DNA of 63,471 nucleotides from Actinomycetota bacterium (GCA_020444505.1 JAHLKU010000007.1:1-63471), one strand, 5' to 3'; numbered from the stretch's first letter, positions 46,876-57,008 are shown. A program made the numbers and translations. Notes: a model not told the origin generated them from the sequence alone.

Positions 46876-47985
46876 TCAGGCCCCTTCGATCTCCCGCAGG
46901 GCGGCGATGGCCTCGAAGCGGACCCGGAAGTCGTCGTCGAGGGTGGCGAACATCATGGGCTCCCGGCTCGCCTCGACACCCAACTCGGCGATGGCGCGCA
47001 CCGCCCGCCACCGGGTCCACGGGTCGGGATCCCGGAGGGCTGCCTCGAACAGGGGGCGGTACTCGTCGTCCTCCAGGTCGGCTGCGGCGTCGACGGCGGT
47101 GCGGCGCACCATGAGCGCCGTGTCGCTGTAGCCGGTGAGCAGCGCCGCTGTGGCGACGGCCTCGTCGGCCGACATCGACAGGGTGGCGACGGCGGCCCGG
47201 CGTGCCCGGGGGTCGGCGGCGCCGAGGGCGGTGATCAGCGCCTCGCGGTGGGTCCCGTCGTCGGGGTCGAGCAGGTGCAGGTCCTCGGGGCGGACGCCGG
47301 TGATGCGGGTGCCGAGCCCCTCCTGCACCAGTTCCTCGCGGGTGCGGGCGTCGTCGGCCGGGGTGGCGCGGTCCGGGTCCCAGAACAACTCGGTGATGCG
47401 GGCCAGCATCCCCTCCAGCCGGTCCTCCCACGACTCGCCCCTGCCCAGGCCCACGGTGACGAAGTCGCCGGCCACCATGACGTCGGTGACGCTGTCGTCC
47501 TCCAGCACGGCGGCCACCCGGGGGTCGTCGACGTCCTCCTCGCCGCGCCGGTACCAGCGGCCGGGAGCGGGCTCGCCGCCGATGGCGAACTTCACCTTGC
47601 GGGGGTGCGGGGTCTGGATGGGGCGGACCGGGCCGGAGAACGCCCGGTCGAAGACGGTGGGCTCGGGCGGCGGCCCGCCGGTGGCCCACAGCACGTAGCG
47701 GCCGTCCCGGATGCCGTGGCCGATGCGGATGCCCCGGCCCAGATCGTGCTCGTGCCACCCCCCGTCCACGTGGGGGGTCACCAGGCCGGCGAGGGCGTCG
47801 GCGTCGGCGTCGGCCCAGTCCTCGGTGGAGAAGAACCGCTTCACCGCCTGCTTGTACGGCGTGAGCGCCTCGAACGGCAGATGCATCGCGACCTCGGAGG
47901 TCAGGTGCGACGACGCGTCGCCGACCAGGCCCAGCCGGGCGACGGCGGCTCTCGCCAGGTCGAGGTCGTCTGGTCGGTGCTGCAC
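46876..47985 (-). CDS. Nfu N-domain plus HEAT-repeat protein
   Basis: Encodes 369 residues from GTG at 47985; the frame also opens at a TTG at 48015. Residues about 160-205 (VLEDDSVTDVMVAGDFVTV) resemble the N-terminal domain of Nfu iron-sulphur scaffold proteins, without a Cys-x2-Cys module. The C-terminal half has about four HEAT-like helical repeats (AVRAIAELGVE, AIAALREIEGA). The architecture recalls staphylococcal conserved virulence factor C, but the assignment is tentative. Function unknown. Confidence 0.6.
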   Translation of the reverse strand: MQHRPDDLDLARAAVARLGLVGDASSHLTSEVAMHLPFEALTPYKQAVKRFFSTEDWADADADALAGLVTPHVDGGWHEHDLGRGIRIGHGIRDGRYVLWATGGPPPEPTVFDRAFSGPVRPIQTPHPRKVKFAIGGEPAPGRWYRRGEEDVDDPRVAAVLEDDSVTDVMVAGDFVTVGLGRGESWEDRLEGMLARITELFWDPDRATPADDARTREELVQEGLGTRITGVRPEDLHLLDPDDGTHREALITALGAADPRARRAAVATLSMSADEAVATAALLTGYSDTALMVRRTAVDAAADLEDDEYRPLFEAALRDPDPWTRWRAVRAIAELGVEASREPMMFATLDDDFRVRFEAIAALREIEGA

Positions 47986-48059
47986 GGCGCCATCGTGCCA
48001 CGCACCGGGGGACAACCAGCGCGTATGGTTGGGAGTCGGCAGATCCAGGGAAGGAGGAG

Positions 48060-48653
48060 ATGGTGAAGCACGCCACGACGCCGCTCCCGGCGCCCATCGT
48101 CGACTCGGGGGTCTCGCTCGAGAAGGCGCTGACCGAACGCCGCTCGCAGCGGACCTTCTCGTCCGAGCCGCTCACCACCACCGAGGTCGGTCAGGTGCTG
48201 TGGGCCGCACAGGGCGTCACCGACCCGTCGGGCAAGCGGACCGCCCCCTCGGCGGGGGCGATCGGCCCCCTGGAGTTGTTCGTGGTCTCCGCCGACGGCG
48301 TGTTCCACTACCTGCCCGACGACCACGCCCTGGAGGAGCGCGGCGGGGGCGACCGCCGCAATGCCCTGTCCGCCGCCGCCGCCGACCAGGACCAGGTGGC
48401 CACGGCGCCGGTGGTGCTGGTCGTCACCGGGATCCTGGCGAGGACCGCCTGGAAGTTCGGGGGTGACCGGGCCTGGCGCTACGTGAACCTGGAGGCCGGC
48501 CACGCCGCCCAGAACGCCCTGCTGATGGCCGCGGCCCTCGGCCTCGGCGGCGTCCCGATCGGGGCGTTCGACGACAACGCCGTCATGGACCTCCTCGGTC
48601 TCCCCGCCGATCACCGTCCCCTGTACCTGATCCCGCTGGGCCACCCCGGCTAG
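48060..48653 (+). CDS. nitroreductase / SagB-type oxidoreductase
   Basis: Encodes 197 residues. The RRSQRTFSSEPLT FMN-binding start, PSAGAIGPLELFVV and AGHAAQNALLMAAALGLGGVPIGAF are features of SagB/ThcOx-type flavin oxidoreductases. AAGGAGG lies so close to ATG 48060 that GTG 48063 is a possible alternative start. The substrate is unknown. Confidence 0.83.
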   Translation: MVKHATTPLPAPIVDSGVSLEKALTERRSQRTFSSEPLTTTEVGQVLWAAQGVTDPSGKRTAPSAGAIGPLELFVVSADGVFHYLPDDHALEERGGGDRRNALSAAAADQDQVATAPVVLVVTGILARTAWKFGGDRAWRYVNLEAGHAAQNALLMAAALGLGGVPIGAFDDNAVMDLLGLPADHRPLYLIPLGHPG

Positions 48654-48693
48654 GGCGGCGCGCGCCGGCAACCGGGCCTCGCGGGGGGACTGC

Positions 48694-48705
48694 TACCCTC
48701 CCGTC
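48694..48705 (+). promoter_or_regulatory. -10 hexamer of the trpS leader transcript
   Basis: TACCCT (48694-48699) lies six bases before the leader-peptide ATG, so the mRNA probably begins at or next to that codon. Confidence 0.5.
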
Positions 48706-48744
48706 ATGCAGACGAACCGCTGGTGGTGGCCCGGGGAGCGATAG
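48706..48744 (+). CDS. trpS leader peptide with three consecutive Trp codons
   Basis: ATG at 48706 opens a 12-codon peptide, MQTNRWWWPGER, ending TAG at 48742-48744. Three adjacent tryptophan codons (48721-48729) are extremely unlikely by chance directly upstream of trpS. A ribosome stalled there would cover the base-pairing region GGCCC (48728-48732)/GGGCC (48744-48748) and alter folding downstream. Confidence 0.85.
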   Translation: MQTNRWWWPGER

Positions 48745-48766
48745 GGCCCGCCGCGACCAGATGTCG

Positions 48767-48792
48767 ACGCCGGTGCCCGTCACCGGCGTTTT
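48767..48792 (+). terminator. intrinsic terminator (attenuator) upstream of trpS
   Basis: ACGCCGGTG (48767-48775) pairs perfectly with CACCGGCGT (48781-48789) across a CCCGT loop, followed by TTTT. It lies between the leader peptide and the trpS start. A competing pairing CGAC/GTCG (from about 48754 and 48763) overlaps its left edge and could act as antiterminator. Confidence 0.82.
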
Positions 48793-48810
48793 CACGTTTG
48801 GAGGCAGACC

Positions 48811-49785
48811 GTGACCAAGAAGACCGTCTTCTCGGGGCTGCAGCCCACGGGGAACGTCCACATCGGCAACTACCTGGGGGCGTTGCGCAACTGGGTGGCG
48901 CTGCAGGACACCTACGACTGCATCTACTGCGTCGTCGATCTCCACGCCATCACCGTGCCGCTGGACCCCGCCGAGTTCCACCGCGACCGCCTGGAGGCCG
49001 CCAAGGTGCTCATGGCGGTGGGCGTCGACCCCGAGCAGTCGCTCTTCTACTTCCAGAGCCAGGTGCCCCAGCACACCGAACTGGCCTGGATGCTCGGCAC
49101 CATCACCGGCACCGGCCAGTTGAACCGGATGACCCAGTGGAAGGACAAGGCCGACGTGGCGGGCGCCAACCTGGGGCTCTACTCCTACCCGGTGCTGATG
49201 GCCGCCGACATCCTGCTGTTCCGGGCCGACGCGGTCCCGGTGGGGGAGGACCAGAAGCAGCACCTGGAACTGACCCGTGACCTGGCGCTCCGGTTCAACA
49301 GCCGCTTCGGCGAGGAGTTCCCCATCCCCGACCCGATCATCCCCGAGCACGGCGCCCGCATCATGTCGTTGCAGGACCCGACGTCGAAGATGTCCAAGTC
49401 GGACCCCGACGAGGGCAGCCGCATCCTGATCCTCGACGACCCCGACACCATCCGGAAGCGGCTCAAGCGGGCCGTCACCGACTCGGGCCGCGACGTCCGC
49501 CACGACTGGGAGGAGAAGCCCGGTGTGTCGAACCTCATCGAGATGATGGCGCTGTTCACCGGAGGGGACATCGCCTCCATCGAGGACGAGTACGGCGACG
49601 CCGGGTACGGGACGTTCAAGGACGCCGTGGCGGAAGCCGTGATCGAGGGCCTGGCTCCCATCCGCCGCGCCTACCGCGACCTCGACGACGCCGAGGTCGC
49701 CCGGCTCATGCAGCGGGGCACGCTCGACGCCCGCACCCGCGCCGAGGGGCACCAGCAACGCGTCCGGGAGTTGATGGGCTTCTAG
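48811..49785 (+). CDS. trpS: tryptophan--tRNA ligase
   Basis: Encodes 324 residues from GTG at 48811, with GGAGG six bases upstream. HIGN (17-20) and KMSKS near residue 193 are the class I synthetase signatures; [13 protein letters not shown] is also typical. The gene is preceded by a Trp leader peptide and terminator, so expression should rise when charged tRNA-Trp is scarce. Confidence 0.97.
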   Translation: MTKKTVFSGLQPTGNVHIGNYLGALRNWVALQDTYDCIYCVVDLHAITVPLDPAEFHRDRLEAAKVLMAVGVDPEQSLFYFQSQVPQHTELAWMLGTITGTGQLNRMTQWKDKADVAGANLGLYSYPVLMAADILLFRADAVPVGEDQKQHLELTRDLALRFNSRFGEEFPIPDPIIPEHGARIMSLQDPTSKMSKSDPDEGSRILILDDPDTIRKRLKRAVTDSGRDVRHDWEEKPGVSNLIEMMALFTGGDIASIEDEYGDAGYGTFKDAVAEAVIEGLAPIRRAYRDLDDAEVARLMQRGTLDARTRAEGHQQRVRELMGF

Positions 49786-49853
49786 GCCCCGCACCGCCCG
49801 GGATCGGCTCCGGGCCGCGCTGGTACGCTGCGGACTCCTGAGCGGGAGGCGGA

Positions 49854-51014
49854 GTGGAGATCCAGATCGGCAAGGGCAAGACCGGGCGCCGCGCCTGGGG
49901 CTTCGACGACATCGCCATCGTCCCCAGCCGGAGGACCCGCGACCCCGACGACATCGACATCTCCTGGGAGATCGACGCCTACCGCTTCGGCCTGCCGATG
50001 ATGGCCTCGGCCATGGACTCGGCGGTGTCGCCGGCCACCGCCGTCGAGATCGGCCGCCTCGGCGGCCTGGCGGTCCTCAACCTGGAGGGGCTCTGGACCC
50101 GCTACGAGGACCCGGCGCCGGCGTTCGAGGAGATCGCCTCGCTGGCGCCGGACGACGCCACCCGGCGGATGCAGGAGCTGTACGCGGCGCCGATCATCGC
50201 CGACCTGATCCCCCAGCGCATCGCCGAGATGAAGCAGGCCGGCATCGTGACCGCGGCCAGCCTCACCCCGCAGCGGGTGCGGGACTACGCCCACCTCACC
50301 GTGGAGGCGCGCCTCGACATCCTGGTGGTGCAGGGCACGGTGGTCTCCGCCGAGCACGTGTCCACCCGCACCGAGCCCCTCGACCTGAAGGAGTTCATCG
50401 CCGGGTTCGACCTGCCGGTGATCGTGGGCGGGGTGGCGTCGTTCTCCACCGCGCTGCACCTGATGCGCACCGGCGCCATCGGCGTGCTCGTCGGGGTGGG
50501 CCCCGGCACCGCCTGCACCACCCGCGGCGTCCTGGGCATCGGCGTGCCGCAGGCCACCGCCATCGCCGACGCCTCGGGGGCGCGCACCCGGTACCTGGAG
50601 GAGAGCGGCCGCTACGTGCACGTGATCGCCGACGGCGGCATGCGCACCGGCGGCGACATCGCCAAGGCCATCGCCTGCGGCGCCGACGCCGTCATGCTCG
50701 GGTCCCCGCTCGCCGCCGCCGAGGAGGCCCCGGCCGGGGGCATGCACTGGGGCATGGCCACGTTCCATCCCACCCTCCCCAGGGGCACCCGGGTGCAGGT
50801 GGGGCGCCTCGGCACGCTGGCGGAGATCCTCACCGGTCCCGCCAACGAGAACGACGGCCGCCGCAACCTGTTCGGCGCCCTCCGGACCTCCATGGCCACC
50901 ACCGGCTACGCCGACGTGAAGGAGTTCCAGAAGGCGGAGGTGATGGTGGCGCCGGCCCTGCAGACCGAGGGCAAGACCCTGCAGAAGTCGCAGAGCGTCG
51001 GCATGGGCACATGA
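49854..51014 (+). CDS. guaB3: GuaB3-family IMP dehydrogenase-like protein (probable GMP reductase)
   Basis: Encodes 386 residues from GTG at 49854. The barrel carries the [10 protein letters not shown] loop with the catalytic cysteine and [26 protein letters not shown]. There is no CBS pair, as in GuaB3. Cyanobacterial GuaB3 has been reported to act as a GMP reductase, so the name 'IMP dehydrogenase' may mislead. A TACGCT hexamer at about 49823 could be its promoter. It overlaps guaA by four bases; no guaB is adjacent. Confidence 0.88.
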   Translation: MEIQIGKGKTGRRAWGFDDIAIVPSRRTRDPDDIDISWEIDAYRFGLPMMASAMDSAVSPATAVEIGRLGGLAVLNLEGLWTRYEDPAPAFEEIASLAPDDATRRMQELYAAPIIADLIPQRIAEMKQAGIVTAASLTPQRVRDYAHLTVEARLDILVVQGTVVSAEHVSTRTEPLDLKEFIAGFDLPVIVGGVASFSTALHLMRTGAIGVLVGVGPGTACTTRGVLGIGVPQATAIADASGARTRYLEESGRYVHVIADGGMRTGGDIAKAIACGADAVMLGSPLAAAEEAPAGGMHWGMATFHPTLPRGTRVQVGRLGTLAEILTGPANENDGRRNLFGALRTSMATTGYADVKEFQKAEVMVAPALQTEGKTLQKSQSVGMGT

Positions 51015-52555
51015 GCGGCGGCGCCCGCCGCGACCGGGTGCTGGTGGTGGACTTCGGCGCCCAGTACGCCCAGTTGATCGCCCGGCGGGTGCGCGAGGCC
51101 CATGTCTACAGCGAGATCGTGCCCCGCGACATCACCGCCGACGAGGTCCGCGCCATGGCGCCCATCGGGATCGTCCTCAGCGGCGGCCCCGCCTCGGTGT
51201 ACGCCGAGGGCGCCTACCACCTCGACCCGGCCATCCTCGGCCTGGGGATCCCGGTGCTGGGCATCTGCTACGGCCACCAGGCGATCGCCCACGCCCTCGA
51301 CGGGGTGGTGAGCCGCACCGACCGGGCCGAGTTCGGCAAGACCGGCCTGGACGTGCGCAGGCCGTCGGCGCTGTTCGACGGCATGCCCGACCGCCAGACG
51401 GTGTGGATGAGCCACCGCGACACGGTGACCGGGGCCCCGGAGGGGTTCCGGGTGACCGCATCGACCCCCGACTCGCCGGTGGCGGCGATGGAGGACCCCG
51501 AGCGCCGGATCTGCGGGGTCCAGTTCCATCCCGAGGTGGCCCACACCCCGCTCGGCCAGGAGGTGTTGAAGCGGTTCCTCTACGACGTCTGCGGCGCCCG
51601 TCCCACCTGGACCAACGCCTCGATCATCGAGGAGTCGGTGGCCGCGGTCCGCACCGCGGTCGGGGGTGAGCGGGCCATCTGCGGGCTCTCGGGCGGGGTG
51701 GACAGCGGGGTGGCGGCGGCGCTGGTGCACAAGGCGATCGGCGACCAGTTGACCTGTGTGTTCATCGACCACGGCCTGCTCCGGTCGGGGGAGGCCGAGC
51801 AGGTGGAGGAGACCTTCCGGGCCAACTTCCACGTGGACCTGATCCACGTGAAGGCGGCCGACCGGTTCCTCGACGCCCTCGCCGGCGTGGAGGAGCCCGA
51901 GGAGAAGCGCAAGATCATCGGCGAGACCTTCATCCGGGTGTTCGAGGAGGTGGCCGCCGGCCTCAGTGACGCCGGCTTCCTGGTGCAGGGCACCCTGTAC
52001 CCCGATGTCATCGAGTCCGGGACCAGGGACGCCGCGAAGATCAAGAGCCACCACAACGTGGGCGGCCTCCCCGAGGACATGGCCTTCGAGCTCGTGGAGC
52101 CGCTGCGGGACCTGTTCAAGGACGAGGTGCGGGCGGTGGGGGAGGAGCTCGGCCTGCCGGAGGACCTGGTGTGGCGCCAGCCGTTCCCCGGCCCGGGACT
52201 CGCGGTCCGCATCATCGGCGAGGTCACCCGCGAGCGGCTCGACCTGCTGCGGGCCGCCGACGCCATCATCCTGGAGGAGATCCGCCGCGCCGGCCTCTAC
52301 CGGGAGATCTGGCAGGCCTTCGGCGTGCTGCCGGCCATCCGCTCGGTGGGCGTGCAGGGCGACGAGCGCACCTACGCCCACCCGCTGATCGTGCGGGCCG
52401 TCACCAGCGAGGACGCCATGACGGCCGACTGGGCAAGGCTGCCCTACGAGGTGCTGGAGCGCATCTCGAACCGGGTGATCAACGAGATCCCCGGCATCAA
52501 CCGGGTGGCCTACGACATCTCCTCCAAGCCGCCGTCCACCATCGAGTGGGAGTAG
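51011..52555 (+). CDS. guaA: GMP synthase (glutamine-hydrolysing)
   Basis: Encodes 514 residues. The class I glutaminase has Cys86 (LGICYGHQ), His173 and Glu175 (QFHPEV). The ATP pyrophosphatase P-loop is [14 protein letters not shown], and the dimerisation domain ends KPPSTIEWE. It converts XMP to GMP. Confidence 0.97.
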   Translation: MSGGARRDRVLVVDFGAQYAQLIARRVREAHVYSEIVPRDITADEVRAMAPIGIVLSGGPASVYAEGAYHLDPAILGLGIPVLGICYGHQAIAHALDGVVSRTDRAEFGKTGLDVRRPSALFDGMPDRQTVWMSHRDTVTGAPEGFRVTASTPDSPVAAMEDPERRICGVQFHPEVAHTPLGQEVLKRFLYDVCGARPTWTNASIIEESVAAVRTAVGGERAICGLSGGVDSGVAAALVHKAIGDQLTCVFIDHGLLRSGEAEQVEETFRANFHVDLIHVKAADRFLDALAGVEEPEEKRKIIGETFIRVFEEVAAGLSDAGFLVQGTLYPDVIESGTRDAAKIKSHHNVGGLPEDMAFELVEPLRDLFKDEVRAVGEELGLPEDLVWRQPFPGPGLAVRIIGEVTRERLDLLRAADAIILEEIRRAGLYREIWQAFGVLPAIRSVGVQGDERTYAHPLIVRAVTSEDAMTADWARLPYEVLERISNRVINEIPGINRVAYDISSKPPSTIEWE

Positions 52556-52635
52556 GCGGGCGGGGCCCTGCAGGCTCAAGCGGCCCTCGCGTCCGGTCGA
52601 TAGAGCGGGGAGCGGCGGCGACCAGGAGCCACCCC

Positions 52636-54723
52636 GTGCCGGTGATGCACGATTCGGAGATCCAGGCGATGTACTCGGCCGAACTGGCCGAGAGATCGGC
52701 GCGTCTCGCCGACATGGCACAGCTCGCCCGCTCGGGGACGGCCACCGACGACGACCTGGAGACCCTGCGGCGCGAAGCCCACACCATCAAGGGCACCAGC
52801 CGGATGATGGGCTACACCGCCATCGGCGACGCCGGCTACGCCGTGGAGCAGGCCGTGCCCAGGGCCGCCGCCGACCCCGGTGTCGCGCTGGCGATCGAGG
52901 GCGTCGCCGCGGTGATGACCGGCTCCATCGAGGCCGACCCGGACACCGGTTCCCCGCAGCTGGCGGCCGCCGTGATGCGCCTCGCCGACGCCCTCGAAGG
53001 GAAGGCGCCGGAACCCGAACCCCATCCCGAGCACGGGGAGCAGCCGCTCGAGCCCTTTCCGATCGCGGCTCCTGGTGTCCCCGAGGGGCTGATCCCCGGC
53101 ACCGATTCCCACGACCTCGGCGGCCTGCTCTCCAACCTCGACTCCTGGGCGTTCGGCGAGACGGTGCGGGTGGACACGTCCGGCCTGTTCCGGCTCATCA
53201 ACGCGATCTGCTCGCTGCGCATCGACACCGAGGTGCTGGAGACGCTGGTCCTGGCCACCGACGGCGGCACCGTCGCGCCCGAGATCATGGCCCGCCTCCG
53301 CGCCGAGGTGGTCCGGGCCGGCCGCGATGCCGGAGAGGTGCAGCGGCAGGCGATCGACCTGGCGTCGGCGCCGATCGCAGAGATCACCAGCACGTTCTCG
53401 CAGCTGCTGCGGTACCTGGGGCGGAAGACCAACAAGGAGCTCCGCTTCGAACTGGTCGGGGACGAGCTCCGGGCCGACCGGCAGGTGCTGGAGCGCCTCG
53501 CCGATCCGCTCCGCCAACTGCTCGTCAACGCCGTCCACCACGGGCTCGAGTCCCCCGAGGAGCGCCAGGCCGCGGGCAAGCCCCGCACCGGGCGCGTGTC
53601 GCTCCGGGCGCGGATCAAGGAGAACACCCTGGAGTTCACCGTCGAGGACGACGGGCGCGGCGTGGACTGGCCGGCCGTCCACCGCCTGGGGGTGGAGCGG
53701 GGCCTCATCCCCGCCCGGTCGCCGGCCGAACCCGACCGGCTCCGCTCGATCCTGTTCTCCGACGGATTCGGGACCGGGTCGTCCACCGACCTCATCTCCG
53801 GCGACGGAAGCGGCCTGGCAGCGATGGCCGAGGCCGTCGAGTCGCTGCACGGCACGTTCACCTTCGAGACCACCCCGGGGAAGGGCACCACGGTCGTGCT
53901 CTCGGTGCCGCTGTCCCGTGCCCTCCAGGATGCCGTCCTGATCCGCGCCGCCGGCCAGCAGTGGGGCATCCCCGAGATCGCCGTGCTCGGCACCACCAGC
54001 CTGGCGGCGGTGGGCGCCGATGGCGGCCTCCCCGGCGAGGTGGAGTGGCAGGGCGTCACCGTGCCGGTGCACTCGTTCGCCGGCCTCGCCGGGTTGAGCG
54101 GCCCGGGCACCCCGACCAGCCTGCTGGTGGTGTCCAGCCCCGGCGGGCCGGTGGGCCTGGCCGTGGACGGCGTCATCGGCGCCCGCCAGATCGCGGTGCG
54201 GGAACTGGGGCCGCTGCTGTCCTCGGTGCCGCACCTGACCGGCGCCGCCCTGCTGGGCGGCGGAGACTTCGTGGTGCTGGTGGACCCGGTCCGCCTGGTG
54301 GCCCGCGCCGGCGAGGCGCAGGGCGACGGCGGCACCGGCGACGAGACCCGCACCCGGGTGCTGGTGGTGGACGACTCGCTCGGCGTCCGCCAGGTGGTCG
54401 GCAGCGCTCTCGGGTCCGCCGGGTTCGCGGTGGCCCTGGCGGCCAGCGCCGACGAGGCGCTCGCCCACCTGGACGACCACGAGGTGGATGCGATCGTCCT
54501 CGACTACGTCCTGCCCGAGATGGACGGCGCCACCCTCGCCCGCACCATCCGCTCGCTCGGCATCGACGCCCCGATCGTGGTGCTGTCCGGCCTCGCCACC
54601 CCGCGCGACCAGGCCCTGGCGCTGCAGGCGGGCGCCGACCTCTACTTCGACAAGGACGACGTCCGCAAGGGCGCGCTCGCCGAGGCGCTGCACCGCCTGG
54701 TCAAGGCGCACGCCGTCGCGTAG
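52636..54723 (+). CDS. CheA-type hybrid histidine kinase with C-terminal receiver
   Basis: Encodes 695 residues from GTG at 52636, with AGGAG seven bases upstream. An HPt domain carries His49 in REAHTIKGTSRMMG. The kinase core has NAVHHGLESPEERQ and DDGRGVDW, then a CheW-like domain (about 430-560) and a receiver with Asp623 in LDYVLPEMDG. It resembles CheA/ChpA hybrids, but no chemoreceptor, CheY, CheB or flagellar or pilus gene lies nearby. Confidence 0.9.
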   Translation: MPVMHDSEIQAMYSAELAERSARLADMAQLARSGTATDDDLETLRREAHTIKGTSRMMGYTAIGDAGYAVEQAVPRAAADPGVALAIEGVAAVMTGSIEADPDTGSPQLAAAVMRLADALEGKAPEPEPHPEHGEQPLEPFPIAAPGVPEGLIPGTDSHDLGGLLSNLDSWAFGETVRVDTSGLFRLINAICSLRIDTEVLETLVLATDGGTVAPEIMARLRAEVVRAGRDAGEVQRQAIDLASAPIAEITSTFSQLLRYLGRKTNKELRFELVGDELRADRQVLERLADPLRQLLVNAVHHGLESPEERQAAGKPRTGRVSLRARIKENTLEFTVEDDGRGVDWPAVHRLGVERGLIPARSPAEPDRLRSILFSDGFGTGSSTDLISGDGSGLAAMAEAVESLHGTFTFETTPGKGTTVVLSVPLSRALQDAVLIRAAGQQWGIPEIAVLGTTSLAAVGADGGLPGEVEWQGVTVPVHSFAGLAGLSGPGTPTSLLVVSSPGGPVGLAVDGVIGARQIAVRELGPLLSSVPHLTGAALLGGGDFVVLVDPVRLVARAGEAQGDGGTGDETRTRVLVVDDSLGVRQVVGSALGSAGFAVALAASADEALAHLDDHEVDAIVLDYVLPEMDGATLARTIRSLGIDAPIVVLSGLATPRDQALALQAGADLYFDKDDVRKGALAEALHRLVKAHAVA

Positions 54724-54753
54724 GCCCCGGCCGGCCCGGTCACGGCCGGTTCG

Positions 54754-54768
54754 TATACTCCGCCCCCG
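54754..54768 (+). promoter_or_regulatory. probable leaderless promoter of pcrA, TATACT -10 hexamer
   Basis: TATACT (54754-54759) lies eight bases before the GTG at 54768, with no ribosome-binding site. Confidence 0.55.
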
Positions 54769-56957
54769 TGACCGAGTCCCCGCTGTTCGCCGATCTCAAC
54801 CCCACCCAGCGCGAGGCCGTCGCCGCCACCGAGGGCCCGGTGCTGGTGGTGGCGGGCGCCGGGTCGGGCAAGACGCGGGTGCTCACCTACCGCATCGCCC
54901 ACCTGATCGGCGACCTCGACGTGTCGCCGTACTCGATCCTGGCGATCACCTTCACCAACAAGGCCGCCGACGAGATGAAGCAACGGGTGGCGGCGATGGT
55001 GGGCCGGGTGGCCCGCGGCATGTGGGTGTCCACCTTCCACAGCGCCTGCGTCCGCATCCTCCGCCGGGAGGCCCACCGCCTGGGGTACCGCTCGTCGTTC
55101 AGCATCTACGACGACATCGACGCCCGCCGCCTCGTCGAGTACTGCGTTCGCGACCTGGACCTCGACCCCAAGAAGTTCCCTCCCAAGCAGATCCGGGCCG
55201 CCATCAGCAGGGCGAAGAACGAACTGATCGACTTCGAGTCGTTCGCCGCCCAGGACACCGGCCCCTACCACGAGCGGGTGTCCGACGTGTACCGCCTCTA
55301 CCAGCAGCGGCTGCTGGAGGCATCCGCCATGGACTTCGACGACCTGCTGATGGTGACCGTCGAGTTGCTGGGGGCGTTCCCCGAGGTGCTGGCCGAGTAT
55401 CAGCGCCGTTTCCGCTACATCATGGTGGACGAGTACCAGGACACGAACCACGCCCAGTACCGCCTGGTGCAGATGCTGGCGGCGGGCCACCGCAACGTGT
55501 GCGTGGTCGGCGACAGCGACCAGAGCATCTACGCCTTCCGCGGCGCCGACATCCGCAACATCCTGGAGTTCGAGCGCGACTACCCCGACGCCCGCATCGT
55601 CGTGCTCGACCGCAACTACCGCTCCACCCAGACGATCCTGGACGCCGCCAACGCCGTCATCGGCAACAACTCGGGCCGCACCCCCAAGCACCTGTGGACC
55701 GACCTCGGCTCCGGCCACCCGATCACCCTGTACCGCGCCGAGGACGAGCACGACGAGGCGTCGTTCATCGCCGAGACGCTCGCCGCGCTCGAGGAGGAGG
55801 GCGTGCCGCCGTCGGCGGCGGCCGTGTTCTACCGGACCCATGCCCAGAGCCGTGTGATCGAGGAGATCTTCGTCCGCTACGGCGTGCCGTACCAGGTGCT
55901 GGGGGGCCCCAAGTTCTACGACCGGCGCGAGGTGAAGGACGTGCTCGCCTACCTGCGTGCGCTGGTGAACCCCGACGACACGGTGGCCATGAAGCGCATC
56001 GTCAACGTGCCCAAGCGGGGCATCGGCCTCACCAGCATCGGCCACGTCGACCGCCTCGCCGAGGCGGAGGAGGTCACCTTCGCCGAGGCGCTCGAACTGG
56101 CCGGCGACCACCCGTCCCTCACCGCCCGGGCCAAGAAGTCCATGGCGGAGTTCGTGGCGATGGTGGAGCAGCTGCGGGTGCGGGCGGGGGAGGGGCCCCG
56201 TGCTGCGCTCGAGGCGGTGATCCAGGTGACCGGGTACCAGGCCGAGCTGGAGGCCGAGGGCTCGCTGGAGTCGCTGAGCCGCATCGAGAACCTGCGCGAG
56301 TTGCTCACCGTGGCCGAGGAGTTCGAGGCCACCGGCCCCGTCGGCACCGCCCGCGACGAGGAGTGGGAGGACGCCGACGGCATCCGGCGTCTGGAGATGT
56401 TCCTGGAGTCGATCAGCCTGGTGTCGGACATCGACGACCTCGACGACGCCTCCGGCGTCGTCACCCTGATGACGCTCCACAACGCCAAGGGCCTGGAGTT
56501 CCCGGTCATCTTCATCGCCGGGATGGAGGAGGGCGTGTTCCCCCACATGCGCTCGCTCGGCGACCCCACCCAGCTCGAAGAGGAGCGGCGCCTCTGCTAC
56601 GTGGGTGTCACCCGGGCCATGGAGCGGCTCTACCTGTCGCTCGCCACCACCCGCAACCTGTGGGGAGCCACGAACTACAACTCGCCCAGCCGGTTCCTGC
56701 GCGAGATCCCCGAGACGCTCGTCGAGGTGGCCGGCAAGCGGCGGCGCCGCGCCGACCGGGAGTCGGTCGACTCCCCCGCTCCCCGCCTGGAGGGGTCGGC
56801 GGTGGTGCCCGGCGACCGGGTGCGGCACCGGCAGTGGGGCAAGGGCACCATCGTGGAGCTGGCGGGGTCGGGCGAGCGGGCCGAGGCGATCGTCGACTTC
56901 GACGAGCGGGGCCGCAAGCGCCTGCTGCTCGCCTGGGCGCCGCTGGAGCGGGTCTAG
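54768..56957 (+). CDS. pcrA: ATP-dependent DNA helicase PcrA/UvrD
   Basis: Encodes 729 residues from GTG at 54768. Superfamily 1 motifs are present: LNPTQREAV (Q), AGAGSGKT (Walker A), DEYQDTNHAQY (II), GDSDQSIYAFRGAD (III), and VTLMTLHNAKGLEF (V). A Tudor-like domain closes the protein. It acts in repair and removal of recombination intermediates. The start sits eight bases after TATACT, so the mRNA may be leaderless. Confidence 0.96.
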   Translation: MTESPLFADLNPTQREAVAATEGPVLVVAGAGSGKTRVLTYRIAHLIGDLDVSPYSILAITFTNKAADEMKQRVAAMVGRVARGMWVSTFHSACVRILRREAHRLGYRSSFSIYDDIDARRLVEYCVRDLDLDPKKFPPKQIRAAISRAKNELIDFESFAAQDTGPYHERVSDVYRLYQQRLLEASAMDFDDLLMVTVELLGAFPEVLAEYQRRFRYIMVDEYQDTNHAQYRLVQMLAAGHRNVCVVGDSDQSIYAFRGADIRNILEFERDYPDARIVVLDRNYRSTQTILDAANAVIGNNSGRTPKHLWTDLGSGHPITLYRAEDEHDEASFIAETLAALEEEGVPPSAAAVFYRTHAQSRVIEEIFVRYGVPYQVLGGPKFYDRREVKDVLAYLRALVNPDDTVAMKRIVNVPKRGIGLTSIGHVDRLAEAEEVTFAEALELAGDHPSLTARAKKSMAEFVAMVEQLRVRAGEGPRAALEAVIQVTGYQAELEAEGSLESLSRIENLRELLTVAEEFEATGPVGTARDEEWEDADGIRRLEMFLESISLVSDIDDLDDASGVVTLMTLHNAKGLEFPVIFIAGMEEGVFPHMRSLGDPTQLEEERRLCYVGVTRAMERLYLSLATTRNLWGATNYNSPSRFLREIPETLVEVAGKRRRRADRESVDSPAPRLEGSAVVPGDRVRHRQWGKGTIVELAGSGERAEAIVDFDERGRKRLLLAWAPLERV

Positions 56958-57008
56958 GGGCCCCCGGGGCCGGGGAGGCCCGTCCGGTGGGGTAACCTCC
57001 GTTCCGGC

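Noticed and set aside
48723-49280. Out-of-frame 185-codon reading over the start of trpS.
   Set aside because: It is a shadow frame; the conserved HIGN and KMSKS motifs lie in the frame starting at 48811.
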